Shown: positions 26,596-36,616, counted from the stretch's first letter. The stretch is DNA of 64,000 nucleotides from Aurantimicrobium minutum (GCF_002355535.1 NZ_AP017457.1:1364001-1428000), one strand, 5' to 3'. Translations and numbers: made by a program. The notes: a model not told the origin generated them from the sequence alone.

Positions 26596-27446
26596 GCGTT
26601 GACCCCTCTTCGCAGGACGCGAGCAATCAATGCGATGGCATACAACCCAACAAAGCTCAGAGCCACCGTTGCTCCGGCAGGAACATCAACTCCACCAACG
26701 ACAGAGATATTGAATCCGATGGACAGTCCTAGCCAGGAGGCAAGCAATGCTGAACCGATGGCGACGATGAAGATGCCACCAAGTTTGCTCGAGACCAATC
26801 GTGACAGTGCCCCGGGCACAATCAGCACGGCGAGGACGAGAAGGTTCCCCACAGCATTGGACGCCGCAACAATCACTAATGCAATGGCAACATTTAAGAC
26901 CAGCTCGGTGCTGACCCGGCGATAGCCGGCTGCAGCGCTGCCTTCGGGGTCAAACGCGCGAAACACTTGCCTGCGAAAGGTGAGTAACACGAGCAGCAAG
27001 GCAAACGCTGCGACTGCAGCTGTGGTGAGTGCCTCGGTATCGGTGACCGTGAGCAGGTGACCAAACAGCAACTGTTCCAACCCACCTGCACGACCAGGCG
27101 ATGCGGACACGATAATCACACCGATACTAAACATCGCGGTGAGCACGATGGCGGTGGTGGCATCTGAGGTCACTCGATTGTTGCTCATCAGGGTGAGCAC
27201 AATCGTTGCGGCAGCTGCTGCGACGAGTGCACCAATGATGACTCCACCCTGACCGGCAAAGACAAAGCCCGCGGCAAGGCCAGGAAACACAGCATGTGTC
27301 AGTCCGTCACTGAGGAATTCCAGTCCGCGCAAGTTGATAAAGACACCAATGACACCTGCGGCAATACTCAACACCATAAGCACCAGCAAAGCCCTGCCCA
27401 TGAAGGGCAAAGTGAATGCAGTGGTGAAGGAGTCGAGCAGGTTCAC
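26592..27446 (-). CDS. znuB: Zinc ABC transporter permease ZnuB (first copy)
   Basis: The 284-residue protein belongs to the ABC-3 permease family, with the coupling segment FLSDGLTHAVFPGLAAGF and a matching NLLVLAVLIVPGALSRL. The start is GTG, two bases after the znuC stop; its end overlaps the second permease as ATGA. Two different permease genes in one zinc operon is common in Actinobacteria. Confidence 0.92.
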   Translation of the reverse strand: MNLLDSFTTAFTLPFMGRALLVLMVLSIAAGVIGVFINLRGLEFLSDGLTHAVFPGLAAGFVFAGQGGVIIGALVAAAAATIVLTLMSNNRVTSDATTAIVLTAMFSIGVIIVSASPGRAGGLEQLLFGHLLTVTDTEALTTAAVAAFALLLVLLTFRRQVFRAFDPEGSAAAGYRRVSTELVLNVAIALVIVAASNAVGNLLVLAVLIVPGALSRLVSSKLGGIFIVAIGSALLASWLGLSIGFNISVVGGVDVPAGATVALSFVGLYAIALIARVLRRGVNA

Positions 27447-27448
27447 TG

Positions 27449-28225
27449 TTAGTGGCCTTCGTGTCCAGGGACGACCACGGTGTGCTCATCAATTTCAACC
27501 TGGAAGTCGGCGAAGACTTCTTGCAGGTTGGCCAAGGTGAGAACTTCTTCTTTGGGGCCAAAGGCTACCTGACGACCGTTGACAAACAGTACGGTGTCGC
27601 AAACTTCACGAGCGAGATCCAAATCGTGAGTGGTCACGATGATCGCTACACCCGCTGCCTTGAGTTGACGCAGAGTCTGCATCAACGCATCACGGTTGGG
27701 CTGATCAAGTCCATTAAAGGGTTCGTCCAACAGCAGCAGTCCTGGCTCTGACGCTAGGGCACGGGCGAGGAATCCACGTTGTTGCTGTCCGCCCGAGAGG
27801 GAACCAAAACGCTTGTTGGCCACATTGGTCAACCCCACGCTAGCGATAGCTTTGCGAACCGCTGCCCTGTCCGAACTGGAGGGAAAGCGAAACAATCCCA
27901 GCTTGCGATAGCGCCCCATCATGACAACCTGCTTGAGGGTCACCGGGAATTCAGGGTCAATGTGTTCTGTCTGTGGGAGGTATCCGATGCCTTCGGTTTT
28001 TCCCAAGCCCATCGTCCCTTCCACAAGTGGAATGAGTCCCAACACTCCTTTGAGCAGGGTTGACTTACCTGAACCATTGGGTCCAATCAGGGCCATGGCT
28101 TCACCGGGCTTGACCGTGATTGTGACATCTGTCAGCGCCGGGGTTGTGCCATAGCTGAAGGCACCTCCAGTGATGGTGAGTGCATCATTGGTGACGATAG
28201 GAATCGGGCGCGTTCGTGGACTCAT
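27449..28225 (-). CDS. znuC: Zinc ABC transporter ATPase ZnuC
   Basis: From the ATG at 28225 the protein has 258 residues with Walker A GPNGSGKSTLLKG, signature LSGGQQQRGFLARAL, Walker B LLLLDEPFNGLD and the H-loop VTTHDLD. It powers zinc import. The ATG overlaps the znuA stop as ATGA; the open frame continues 14 codons into znuA, which is unlikely to be used. Confidence 0.94.
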   Translation of the reverse strand: MSPRTRPIPIVTNDALTITGGAFSYGTTPALTDVTITVKPGEAMALIGPNGSGKSTLLKGVLGLIPLVEGTMGLGKTEGIGYLPQTEHIDPEFPVTLKQVVMMGRYRKLGLFRFPSSSDRAAVRKAIASVGLTNVANKRFGSLSGGQQQRGFLARALASEPGLLLLDEPFNGLDQPNRDALMQTLRQLKAAGVAIIVTTHDLDLAREVCDTVLFVNGRQVAFGPKEEVLTLANLQEVFADFQVEIDEHTVVVPGHEGH

Positions 28226-29214
28226 GAGGTTAGCTCCGCGGGAACGGGAAGCACAGGGTATCCCCAAGCTTCCATCAGCTTGGTCACATTATGAATAGTG
28301 GCTTTGATGTAGGTTTCCCCTTCAGAACCGGCAACACCGAGAGAATCTGAATAGAGCGCATCTTCACCTGAATACACCTTCACGCCAGCTTCTGTGCCAA
28401 TAGTTTCTGCCAGCTTGGGTGAGATAGAGCTTTCTGAAAAGACTGCCGTTGCCCCGGACTCTTTAATGAGAGCAATGAGAGCATCAAGTTCGGCAGCGCT
28501 TGGTTCAGCATTGTCGTCGAAGCTGGGGATGATGGAACCGAGGAAAGTAATCCCATATGCATCAACAAAGTAGGTAAATGCGTCGTGGTTGGTAACCAGC
28601 AGTCGTTGTGCCTCGGGAACCTGGGCAAAGTTCGCCACAATCCACTCATCCAAGATGGTCAGTTGTTGGTTATACGCAGTGGCATTTGCTTCAAAGGATG
28701 CCTTCATCTGGTCTGTCACCTCTGGCAGGGCAGTCAGTCCTGCTGCGATGTTCGAGACCATCACTTCCGCGTTGGCAGGGGACGTCCACACATGCGGATC
28801 GCCCTCTCCGTGGTTGTGCTCATCTTCAGCATGCCCCGCGTGATCTTCTTCAGATTCACCCGCAGCCAGCAGTTCGATTCCGGTTGAGGCGTCGATGATC
28901 TCGCCTTGGAAGTTAGCTGCATCTAGGGCGTCTTGCAACCAAGGCTCAAGGTCTGCGCCGTTCATCACAACAGCATCAGCTTGAGAGAGCTGCAACAGCT
29001 GTTTAGCCGATGGGTCAAAAGAGTGAGCGCTCTGATTGGGCTGGATTAGTCCGGTGACGGTTCCTTCAGAGCCAACTATGGTGCTGGTGAATTCAGTGAC
29101 CTGCGTTGTTGTTGCAACAATGCTTAGCCCGTCAGTGTTCTCGGTGGGTGCACTGCAGGCACTCAAACTCAGGGCGCCGAGTGCGAGGGCAATAAGAGCG
29201 GCTACTTTTTTCAC
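28222..29214 (-). CDS. znuA: Zinc-binding lipoprotein ZnuA
   Basis: The 330-residue protein has a lipoprotein signal ending LSLSAC (Cys20), then the cluster A-1 binding fold. A His/Asp/Glu-rich loop (EEDHAGHAEDEHNHGEGDPH) around residues 125-145 is typical of zinc-specific members and may concentrate metal. Metal ligand regions SAHSFDPS, DPHVWTSP, NHDAFTYF are present. The start is GTG at the predicted transcription start, so the message is probably leaderless, and a Zur box covers the -35 region. Confidence 0.94.
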   Translation of the reverse strand: MKKVAALIALALGALSLSACSAPTENTDGLSIVATTTQVTEFTSTIVGSEGTVTGLIQPNQSAHSFDPSAKQLLQLSQADAVVMNGADLEPWLQDALDAANFQGEIIDASTGIELLAAGESEEDHAGHAEDEHNHGEGDPHVWTSPANAEVMVSNIAAGLTALPEVTDQMKASFEANATAYNQQLTILDEWIVANFAQVPEAQRLLVTNHDAFTYFVDAYGITFLGSIIPSFDDNAEPSAAELDALIALIKESGATAVFSESSISPKLAETIGTEAGVKVYSGEDALYSDSLGVAGSEGETYIKATIHNVTKLMEAWGYPVLPVPAELTS

Positions 29215-29220
29215 CTAACC

Positions 29221-29250
29221 AAGCTATGTCTTATTGAGAATGATTGTCAA
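29221..29250 (-). promoter_or_regulatory. Zur box and znuA promoter
   Basis: TTGAGAATGATTGTCAA (29234-29250) is a near-perfect palindrome matching actinobacterial Zur boxes (TGAnAATnATTnTCA type). Read on the minus strand, TTGACA (29250-29245) is a consensus -35 inside the box; 18 bases later TAGCTT (29226-29221) is the -10, and six bases after that is the znuA GTG. Zinc-bound Zur would block polymerase directly. The site also lies 45 bases upstream of trhO on the other strand. Confidence 0.88.
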
Positions 29251-29294
29251 TATGAATAGTGCGATGTTCGCCGAGGGCGCGTACCCTTATATAC

Positions 29295-30200
29295 ATGGCA
29301 GTTCCCAAAGTTCTTCTCTACTACGCATTCACCCCCATTTCTGACCCAGATGCAATTCGCCTCTGGCAGCGTGACCTGTGTGAAAGCTTGAACTTGCGTG
29401 GGCGCATCCTAATCTCCAAGCACGGCATCAACGGAACCGTGGGCGGAGACCTCGACAACGTCAAGATGTACCTGCGCAAAACAAAGGAATACCCCGGCTT
29501 CAAGAAGATGGATGCCAAGTGGAGTGACGGCACGGGGCTTGACGAAAACGGCCTGAGCCTAGACTTCCCTAAGCTCAGCGTGAAGGCACGACCTGAGATT
29601 GTTGCCTTCGGAGTGCCCGACGAAATCGAAGTGAACAACCGCGGAATCGTTGGCGGCGGAAAGAAGCTCAAGCCTCACGAGCTCGACGCACTCGTTGCAG
29701 AACGTGGTGACGAAGTTCTGTTCTTTGACGGACGCAATGCGTGGGAAGCAGAGATTGGCCGTTTCAAGAACGCGATTGTTCCCGACGTGAAGACCACTCA
29801 CGACTTTGTGCGTGAACTTGAAAGTGGCAAATACGACCACATCAAGGACAAGCCCATCGTCACCTACTGCACCGGCGGTATTCGCTGCGAAATCCTGACC
29901 CCCATCATGAAGGCCCGCGGTTTCAAGGAGATCTACCAAATCGATGGCGGCATCGTTCGCTATGGCGAAGCTCGCGGAAACCAGGGTCTGTGGGAAGGCT
30001 CGCTTTATGTCTTTGACAAGCGCATCACCATGGACTTCGCTCCTGACGTCAAACTCCTCGGCACCTGCACGAGCTGTGGAGCCAAGTCCAACCACATGGT
30101 CAACTGTGTCGACAAGTCCTGCCGCGAACAAATGGTTGTTTGCGAGGAATGTGCAGCCAAGCCCGTCTACTGTGACGAGCACGCCAACGTTAAGGCTTAG
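29295..30200 (+). CDS. trhO: tRNA uridine-34 hydroxylase TrhO (rhodanese domain)
   Basis: The 301-residue protein has the YceA/TrhO layout: an N-terminal acylphosphatase-like domain with [13 protein letters not shown], a rhodanese domain with active-site YCTGGIRCE (Cys192), and a C-terminal cysteine-rich segment ([10 protein letters not shown]...[11 protein letters not shown]) likely to bind zinc. TrhO makes 5-hydroxyuridine at the wobble base of tRNA. The ATG at 29295 fits the family N-terminus; the frame is open 12 codons earlier. There is no ribosome site, and TACCCT seven bases upstream suggests leaderless expression. Confidence 0.93.
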   Translation: MAVPKVLLYYAFTPISDPDAIRLWQRDLCESLNLRGRILISKHGINGTVGGDLDNVKMYLRKTKEYPGFKKMDAKWSDGTGLDENGLSLDFPKLSVKARPEIVAFGVPDEIEVNNRGIVGGGKKLKPHELDALVAERGDEVLFFDGRNAWEAEIGRFKNAIVPDVKTTHDFVRELESGKYDHIKDKPIVTYCTGGIRCEILTPIMKARGFKEIYQIDGGIVRYGEARGNQGLWEGSLYVFDKRITMDFAPDVKLLGTCTSCGAKSNHMVNCVDKSCREQMVVCEECAAKPVYCDEHANVKA

Positions 30201-30978
30201 TTTTCAAGGCGTGGTCGACGAGAAGGTCGACCATTGATTCAATATTGATCTCATCAGCGATGGCATCAATACGCAACCCAAAAGAACGAGCATCCTTTGC
30301 TGTGCGAGGCCCAGTTGCAGCCGTGAAGGTCTTCTCCGGAATTTCGCCAATCTGAAGCGAGATTTGTTCTGCAACAGAACCCGACGTCACAAGAATGGCA
30401 CTGAACTTTCCCTGGCGAACATCATTGATGACACCCTCGGACACATCAACACCGACTGAACGGTATGCCACCACAGAGTGAACGTCGTGGCCGATGCGAA
30501 TCAGGCCTTCTGTCAAAACCGGAACTGCAATCTGAGAACGCAGAGTCAGAACACGAAGTGGAATCACGCCACCTGTTGCCGCAGTCCACTCTTCGAGCAA
30601 ACCATGAGCGGTGTTCTCCTCACTGGGAGCTAGGTCCGCTTTGTAGCCAGCAGCCGCCAACGCGGTAGCCGTTGTTTCACCAACGCATGCCACCTTGGTG
30701 CTGGAAGGGATGACAGCCTGATGAGCTGAGAGAACATCGACTGTTGTTGCACTGGTTAACGTGACCCAGTCGAATTCACCGGCTGCTAATGACTTCAGCG
30801 CAGCTTCGAGAGCAGGAGCATCATCGGTTGGAGCAAAATTCACCATGGGTGCAATTACCGCTGATGCACCTTTAGCGCGGAGAGCTGATGCGACAGAGTC
30901 GCCCCAGGGTCCACCGCGAGGTACAAGGACGCGATGCCCATAAAGTGGGCGCGTCTCGATCGGAGAGGTAAATGACAT
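30190..30978 (-). CDS. hemD: Uroporphyrinogen-III synthase
   Basis: From the ATG at 30978 the protein has 262 residues with the two-lobed HemD fold: [25 protein letters not shown] at the start (in part), [27 protein letters not shown] and [12 protein letters not shown]. It closes the tetrapyrrole ring in heme synthesis. No other heme genes adjoin, but a degenerate protoporphyrinogen-oxidase-like gene lies 1.2 kb away. It overlaps the convergent trhO by 11 bases. Confidence 0.88.
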   Translation of the reverse strand: MSFTSPIETRPLYGHRVLVPRGGPWGDSVASALRAKGASAVIAPMVNFAPTDDAPALEAALKSLAAGEFDWVTLTSATTVDVLSAHQAVIPSSTKVACVGETTATALAAAGYKADLAPSEENTAHGLLEEWTAATGGVIPLRVLTLRSQIAVPVLTEGLIRIGHDVHSVVAYRSVGVDVSEGVINDVRQGKFSAILVTSGSVAEQISLQIGEIPEKTFTAATGPRTAKDARSFGLRIDAIADEINIESMVDLLVDHALKTKP

Positions 30979-31065
30979 CGCCTCTATTGTGCTCCTGTGT
31001 TGCTCCAGACGACAAACTGAAGAAACCGCTGACCGGCCATTAATGGCCAATCTGAAATCACATCG

Positions 31066-31389
31066 TTACTTGCGTGCTGAACGAATGACACCCGCGATGA
31101 TGGCGCCGGCGAGAGCCACGGCGCCCACGCCAATACCCAGCAGCACAAGTGGCTGTTCTTCTCGCATGACCATGAAGCGTGCCTGGAGACGATCTTTCGC
31201 CTTACCCAGCTGCTTAGGAACATTGGCTTTGTCTTCCAACTCATCCAATGTTGTCGAGAGCTTGTCACGTGTGGCAGTGAGATGTTCTTGAAGTTCAGCG
31301 TTGTTCAAGGTTGAAACGTAGGAAGGCTCAGCAAAGAACTCTTCTTCAGAAACCTTTTTCAACTGAGGGTTAGACGCCATTGTTGTCAT
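31066..31389 (-). CDS. DUF3618 membrane-anchored protein
   Basis: The 107-residue protein has a helical region with LNNAELQEHLTATRDKLSTTLDELEDK and one C-terminal membrane helix (VLLGIGVGAVALAGAIIAGV), matching DUF3618. The family usually follows phage-holin-like and YtxH-like genes, as here; the trio is thought to relate to envelope integrity, but the function is not proven. The start (31389, or ATG at 31380) lies inside the preceding gene. Confidence 0.85.
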   Translation of the reverse strand: MTTMASNPQLKKVSEEEFFAEPSYVSTLNNAELQEHLTATRDKLSTTLDELEDKANVPKQLGKAKDRLQARFMVMREEQPLVLLGIGVGAVALAGAIIAGVIRSARK

Positions 31390-31792
31390 CTCCCTTGATA
31401 GCGTGAGCGTCTTTCACGACGCTGTCGAAAGTTTCGGTGGGCAGCGGAGGGCTGCCCTTCTTGAACTGCACGGCGGCAGCTCCCACCAAGATGGCGATGA
31501 TCACCACAAGGATTCCGGCAACGGTCAGTGCTGCTGCCCAGGGTGGCATGACAAGCGCGAGCGCGAAAATGCCAGCTAACAGCAGAGTGAAGACAAGGAA
31601 ACTCAGCAAGGTCAGGGCTATAAGAATGAGAACAGCTCCGACGCCCAAGTTCTTGAGCTTGCGTGCCATCTCACGCTTGAACTGTTCAAACTCTGCCTGC
31701 AGCAGATCCATCAAGATGCCGGGCAGTTCACGCAGCAGCGTGAACAGAGACTTCTCTGACGTTTCCTTATTTGACGGTTGAGACGCAGACAT
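31370..31792 (-). CDS. Phage-holin-superfamily (Act-Holin-III/DUF1469) membrane protein
   Basis: The 140-residue protein has an amphipathic N-terminal helix (LFTLLRELPGILMDLLQAEF) and two membrane helices separated by a short turn, matching the actinobacterial holin-like PF07332 family. It is the middle gene of the membrane trio, two bases after the previous stop. Despite the name, no lysis role is implied. Confidence 0.82.
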   Translation of the reverse strand: MSASQPSNKETSEKSLFTLLRELPGILMDLLQAEFEQFKREMARKLKNLGVGAVLILIALTLLSFLVFTLLLAGIFALALVMPPWAAALTVAGILVVIIAILVGAAAVQFKKGSPPLPTETFDSVVKDAHAIKGDDNNGV

Positions 31793-31794
31793 GG

Positions 31795-32130
31795 TTACTT
31801 CGCAGCAGGCTTAGGTTCAGTTTTTGGTGCAGCCATTTTGGCGGCGGGCTCGGTTGGAGCCTTCTTGGTAGCAGGCTTCTTGGCTGGTGCTTTCTTTGTT
31901 GCGGGCTTCTCGCCGGTGACCTGGTGAATGACACGCTTGGCAACGGTGAGCGCTTCTTCAGCGACGTCGCCGACGGCGTCTTGTGCTTGCTTGACCGACC
32001 ATTGAACGGGCTCTGACTCCCAGATGTTTTGGGCGGCAGACTTAATCTGCTCGTAGCGTCGACGGCCCGCACGGGTGCCAAAGACGTAGCCAATTGCGAG
32101 ACCTGCAATGAAAAGGAGCTTGCCCTTCAT
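31795..32130 (-). CDS. YtxH-like membrane protein with Lys/Ala/Pro-rich tail
   Basis: The 111-residue protein starts with a membrane helix and the motif LAIGYVFGTRAGRRRYEQIKS, diagnostic of YtxH-like stress proteins. The C-terminal 40 residues are a low-complexity run of AKKPATKK-type repeats, probably disordered. GGAAGAA precedes the ATG. It heads the YtxH-holin-DUF3618 operon. Confidence 0.8.
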   Translation of the reverse strand: MKGKLLFIAGLAIGYVFGTRAGRRRYEQIKSAAQNIWESEPVQWSVKQAQDAVGDVAEEALTVAKRVIHQVTGEKPATKKAPAKKPATKKAPTEPAAKMAAPKTEPKPAAK

Positions 32131-32179
32131 AATTTCTTCCGTTCAATATGTCGAAAATCGCATATGTTGAATCTCTAGC

Positions 32180-33082
32180 CTATCCCTCGAAGCTGAGAGT
32201 CCCAATTGGAGGTTTTTCAGGGTCGCTCAAAAGCACCCTTCTCATGCCCAGTGCGGCATGCTGTGAAGCCGGGATAGCGCTCTCTAAACCAGGAGATTTT
32301 GTGGAAATTCCTACCTCAGCGATGCGTTCGGGATCAATGTCCTCGGGAATGGAAACGTCACCGAAGTCAGCAAGAATAACTCCGGCTTTCTTCCACGAAG
32401 ATGCCAGCTTTTTGGTTGGGTCCGCAACCCGCGTCACCTTTTCGGCAAAGTAGTCCATCTTGGCAATCACCGCATCAAGAATTGCTTGTTGACCACCTGG
32501 AACGTCCACGCGTTCAACGATTCTGTGATCGGCGAGCATGAGCTCCACCACTGCGTTGCTCAACGATCCACCACGGGTTAGCGCCTGAGCAAGACCCGGC
32601 GCAACTGCATCAACTGTAAGTTCTTGTGCCGGATAGCCATAACGCTGCGTAGTCACAGGGTTCACAAGTTTGGTCAGTGCCGCCTCGCCCAACCGCTGGG
32701 AAACAAGCGTGCCGAGATTAGTTTCATTGCCAATGGTGAGCACTGGCTTAATGCGGTCAAGATAGATTCTCCATGCGCCCGACCATCCCACTGCGGCACG
32801 AACGGCAGGGGAAAAAGGATTGGCGGGGATGCCACAGATCTCTTCCTCACCCTTGACGGGAATCACAATCTCGTAGTCAACGCCGAGGTCATCGAGAACC
32901 GCAGCAACAATTCCACCCCGGTGAGAGAACTCTGCTGGTCCAGAGAAATCTGCATCCTTGGGAATCCACAAATCAACCTTGAGCCCAATGCGGGCACAAT
33001 CCAGTGCTGCGACGAAAGCAGCAAGGTCGCTGCCAATCGTCAACACATCACATCGTGATGAGGAAGCCTTCGCTGCTGCCAT
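32180..33082 (-). CDS. Degenerate protoporphyrinogen-oxidase-like flavoprotein homologue
   Basis: The 300-residue protein begins with a Rossmann-like segment, VLTIGSDLAAFVAALDCARIGLKV, in which the usual G-x-G-x-x-G is reduced to G-S-D-L-A-A. The middle part, QRLGEAALTKLVNPVTTQRYG, strongly resembles the HemG/HemY family pattern (LG..VV..LV.P...GVY.G). At 300 residues it is much shorter than true protoporphyrinogen oxidases (about 450). I infer an amine-oxidase-fold paralogue that has lost canonical FAD binding. Genuine function unknown. It lies between glyS and the membrane trio. Confidence 0.6.
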   Translation of the reverse strand: MAAAKASSSRCDVLTIGSDLAAFVAALDCARIGLKVDLWIPKDADFSGPAEFSHRGGIVAAVLDDLGVDYEIVIPVKGEEEICGIPANPFSPAVRAAVGWSGAWRIYLDRIKPVLTIGNETNLGTLVSQRLGEAALTKLVNPVTTQRYGYPAQELTVDAVAPGLAQALTRGGSLSNAVVELMLADHRIVERVDVPGGQQAILDAVIAKMDYFAEKVTRVADPTKKLASSWKKAGVILADFGDVSIPEDIDPERIAEVGISTKSPGLESAIPASQHAALGMRRVLLSDPEKPPIGTLSFEG

Positions 33083-33096
33083 GAGACGAGGGTGAG

Positions 33097-34482
33097 CTAT
33101 GCACCCTTGAGGGCAAGAGCGAGATACATGTGCAGGTCCTCAATGAGGATGCGCTCCTGCGACATGGTGTCACGGTGACGAACGGTCACTGACTTGTCCT
33201 CAAGAGATTCAAAGTCAACAGTGATGCAGAAAGGCGTACCGATTTCATCCTGGCGACGGTAGCGACGCCCGATGGCACCTGAGTCATCAAAGTCAACATT
33301 CCAGGACTGGCGCAGCTCAGAAGCAAGCTCTTTAGCCATGGGAGAAAGCTGTTCATTACGAGACAGCGGAAGCACAGCAGCCTTGATCGGTGCAAGACGA
33401 GGATCAAGTTTAAGCACGGTGCGCTTGTCAGTTCCACCCTTTGCGTTTTCCACTTCTTCCTCGACATAGGCATCAACAAGGAAGGCCATCAAGGACCTGG
33501 TCAAACCAGCCGCAGGCTCAATAACGTATGGGGTCCAACGCTCGTTCTTGGTCTGATCGAAGTAAGAGAGATCTTTGCCCGAGTGTTCGGTGTGGGTCTT
33601 GAGATCAAAATCGGTGCGGTTGGCAATACCTTCTAGCTCACCGAACTCACCGCTTTGGAAACCGAAGCGGTACTCAATGTCCACGGTGCGCTTGGAGTAG
33701 TGAGAAAGCTTCTCTTTGGCGTGTTCGTAGAGGCGCAAGTTATCGGGGTTGATCCCCAAGTCGACATACCAGGCGAAGCGGTGGTCAATCCAATACTGGT
33801 GCCACTCTTCGTCGGTTCCGGGCTCGACGAAGAATTCCATCTCCATCTGTTCAAACTCACGGGTGCGGAAAATGAAGTTTCCAGGAGTGATCTCGTTACG
33901 GAAACTCTTCCCAATCTGGCCAATACCGAAAGGAGGCTTCATACGTGCTGCTTGTAGCACGTTGGCGAAGTTCACAAAGATGCCCTGTGCCGTTTCGGGG
34001 CGCAGATAGTGCATACCTGCTTCTTCAGCGACGGGACCTAAGTACGTCTTCAGTAAACCAGAGAAAGGCTTTGGTTCAGTCCATGCACCACGGGTTCCAC
34101 AGTCCGGGCAGGGAACTTCAGCGAGACCACCCTCAGGCGCGCGGCCCTTGCGCTCCTCGAAAGCTTCAATGAGGTGATCTTCACGATGACGTTTGTGACA
34201 GCTGGTGCACTCCACCAAAGGGTCAGAGAACACTTCAACGTGACCAGAGGCTTCCCACACCTTGCGGGGAAGAATGACCGAAGAGTCCAAGCCAACAACA
34301 TCGTCGCGGCGCTGGACCATGTAGTTCCACCACTGCTTTTTAATGTTCTCTTTCAGAGCAACACCCAAGGGGCCGTAATCCCATGCAGAGCGGGAGCCGC
34401 CATAAATTTCACCAGCTTGGAAAACAAAGCCACGGTGTTGGGCGAGAGCAATGACAGCGTCAAGACGAGAGGTGGGGGCCAT
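33097..34482 (-). CDS. glyS: Glycyl-tRNA synthetase, homodimeric class II type
   Basis: From the ATG at 34482 the protein has 461 residues. Class II motifs are present: motif 2 in [25 protein letters not shown] (quoted in parts), motif 3 near the end of the catalytic domain ([12 protein letters not shown]), and two cysteine pairs ([16 protein letters not shown]). The C-terminal anticodon-binding domain ends the protein. It is the eukaryote/actinobacteria type, not GlyQ/GlyS. The frame is open three codons earlier to a TTG. Confidence 0.96.
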   Translation of the reverse strand: MAPTSRLDAVIALAQHRGFVFQAGEIYGGSRSAWDYGPLGVALKENIKKQWWNYMVQRRDDVVGLDSSVILPRKVWEASGHVEVFSDPLVECTSCHKRHREDHLIEAFEERKGRAPEGGLAEVPCPDCGTRGAWTEPKPFSGLLKTYLGPVAEEAGMHYLRPETAQGIFVNFANVLQAARMKPPFGIGQIGKSFRNEITPGNFIFRTREFEQMEMEFFVEPGTDEEWHQYWIDHRFAWYVDLGINPDNLRLYEHAKEKLSHYSKRTVDIEYRFGFQSGEFGELEGIANRTDFDLKTHTEHSGKDLSYFDQTKNERWTPYVIEPAAGLTRSLMAFLVDAYVEEEVENAKGGTDKRTVLKLDPRLAPIKAAVLPLSRNEQLSPMAKELASELRQSWNVDFDDSGAIGRRYRRQDEIGTPFCITVDFESLEDKSVTVRHRDTMSQERILIEDLHMYLALALKGA

Positions 34483-34503
34483 AAGGAGCAATCTTACTAA
34501 GGG

Positions 34504-36552
34504 CTACCAGATACTGACGCGCTCATCGGCATCAAGCCAGAGCTCATCAGCTGGATGAACATCAAATGCGTCATAGAACGCATCGATGTTGCGGACAATT
34601 TGGTTGCAACGGAATTCGTTCGGTGAGTGGGGATCGATGGCAAGCAGACGAATGACTTCTTCATCTCGTCCCTTCTGCTGCCAGGATTGTGCCCAGCTGA
34701 GGAAGAAGCGCTGCGCGCCGGTGAGACCATCAATGACCGGAGGCTCCTCACCATTGAGAGAGATGAGGTAAGCCTTCCACGCAATGGCCAGACCACCGAG
34801 GTCACCAATGTTTTCACCAATAGTGAGCTCACCATTGACGAAGTGTCCGGGAACCTGCTTGGGCGAAAGTGCGTTGTATTGATCAATGAGGCTCTTGGTG
34901 CGCTCTTCAAATGCAGCACGGTCCTCATCCGTCCACCAGTCCGTCAGTAGACCATCACCATCAAAGCGCGAGCCTTGGTCATCAAAACCGTGACCAATCT
35001 CGTGGCCAATCACGGCTCCGATAGAGCCATAGTTGGCTGCGTCATCCCAATCTGGGTGGAAGAAGGGTGGCTGCAAGATTGCTGCCGGGAACACAATCTC
35101 GTTAAAGCCGGGGTTGTAATAGGCGTTGACGGTTTGAGGAGTCATGAACCACTCGTCGCGGTCAATGGGCTTGCCAATCTTGCCCAGTTCACGTTGGAAT
35201 TCAAACTCGGCCACTCGTCGCATGTTGCCTACCAGATCGGTGGGGCTCACGACGAGACTGGAGTAGTCACGCCACTTGACGGGGTATCCAACCTTCGGAG
35301 TGAACTTATCTAGTTTTTCTAGAGCACGCTTTCTGGTTGCTTCGCTCATCCAATCCAATTCAGTAATGGACTGGCGATAGGCCTCAATGAGATTAGAAAC
35401 CAGAACATCCATTTCGGCTTTGGCTCGCTCAGGGAAGTGGCGTTCCACATACACCCGCCCGACTGCTTCACCCATGGATCCCTCAACGAGGGACACTCCG
35501 CGCTTCCAGCGCTCACGCTGTTCCGGGGTTCCAGTGAGGGTTCGTCCGTAGAAGTCGAAGTTTTCAGACACGAAGGCAGCTGGCAGGAATGGCGCTGCCG
35601 AGTGAATGATGTTCCAGCTGAGCCAATCACGCCACGCTTCGAGGTGCTCTTGGGTGAGCAGCGCACCGAGTCCTTCGAGGAAGCTTGGTTCGCGGACAAC
35701 AACAGTGTCCAACGCTCCGGCAGGCGCATCGAGTGCAGTAAGCCACAAGTCGAGATCGGCAACATGCTCATTCGGGTTAGATCCCACAACCGCATCAAGA
35801 TCTATCGCTTCGCGCGCACCGGATGCGACAAGTTCCTTAACCTCAGTCCAGGACATGGGGTTATAGGTTGCTACCGAATCACGGGTGCGAACGTTATCCC
35901 AGTGTGCGGCGGCGAGCGCAGTCTCTAAATCAAAGACGCGTTGTGCACGAACGGCAGCGTTATCGAGTCCCGCAGTAGTTGGCAGGTGTTCTGCTGTGAG
36001 TTCAAACATGCGTTGAATGTGGTTGAGGTATGCCTCGCGTGCAGAAGCAAACTTCTCATCGCGGAAATAGCTTTCATCTGGCAAATTGATTCCGCCTTGT
36101 TCCGCGAAAACCAGATAGCGTTCTGGGTTGCCGGGATCGTTGTCGACGAACAGTTCCAGGAATCCGCCAACGCCTTGACGTTCGAGTCGGGCAACAGTGT
36201 CTAAGAGCTGAGAAATCGTAGCGACGTTCGAAGCAACAGCAAGCTGTGATTCGATAGGAGCAACCCCTAAAGACTCGATGAGTTCGGTGTCCATGAAGCT
36301 GGTGTACAAATCACCCACGGTGCGCTGCTGGGTTCCTTCGGGAGCTTGCTGTCCCTCAATGATGATGTCGCGAACAGCCTTTTCTGCTTCCTCGGCAAGG
36401 ATGTGAAATGAGCCATAACGTGCTTTGTCTGCAGGGATTGGGGTGCGCTCTTCCCACTTGCCGTTGACGTGACGATAAAGATCGTCTTGTGGGCGAACGT
36501 TCTCATCTAATTCGATGATGTCGATTCCCGAAAGGTCGCTGTTTTTGCTCAT
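34504..36552 (-). CDS. Peptidase M13 (neprilysin/PepO family) metallopeptidase
   Basis: The 682-residue protein has the zinc motif HEIGH within VIGHEIGHGFDDQGSRFDGDG (cited in pieces), the third ligand in ENIGDLGG and the substrate loop NAYYNP. There is no signal peptide, so it should be a cytosolic endopeptidase like PepO. TAGGCT is six bases before the ATG. It is divergent from the SDR gene; both look leaderless. Confidence 0.95.
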   Translation of the reverse strand: MSKNSDLSGIDIIELDENVRPQDDLYRHVNGKWEERTPIPADKARYGSFHILAEEAEKAVRDIIIEGQQAPEGTQQRTVGDLYTSFMDTELIESLGVAPIESQLAVASNVATISQLLDTVARLERQGVGGFLELFVDNDPGNPERYLVFAEQGGINLPDESYFRDEKFASAREAYLNHIQRMFELTAEHLPTTAGLDNAAVRAQRVFDLETALAAAHWDNVRTRDSVATYNPMSWTEVKELVASGAREAIDLDAVVGSNPNEHVADLDLWLTALDAPAGALDTVVVREPSFLEGLGALLTQEHLEAWRDWLSWNIIHSAAPFLPAAFVSENFDFYGRTLTGTPEQRERWKRGVSLVEGSMGEAVGRVYVERHFPERAKAEMDVLVSNLIEAYRQSITELDWMSEATRKRALEKLDKFTPKVGYPVKWRDYSSLVVSPTDLVGNMRRVAEFEFQRELGKIGKPIDRDEWFMTPQTVNAYYNPGFNEIVFPAAILQPPFFHPDWDDAANYGSIGAVIGHEIGHGFDDQGSRFDGDGLLTDWWTDEDRAAFEERTKSLIDQYNALSPKQVPGHFVNGELTIGENIGDLGGLAIAWKAYLISLNGEEPPVIDGLTGAQRFFLSWAQSWQQKGRDEEVIRLLAIDPHSPNEFRCNQIVRNIDAFYDAFDVHPADELWLDADERVSIW

Positions 36553-36616
36553 AGGTCAAGCCTAGAAGTTTGAACAGCGCTCCATCTGCGTGTTCGCTGT
36601 TAGGTAGCCTGAAGTT

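Noticed and set aside
29559-30182. 207-codon open frame antisense to trhO
   Set aside because: It mirrors a well-recognised enzyme gene and has no family pattern or start signals.
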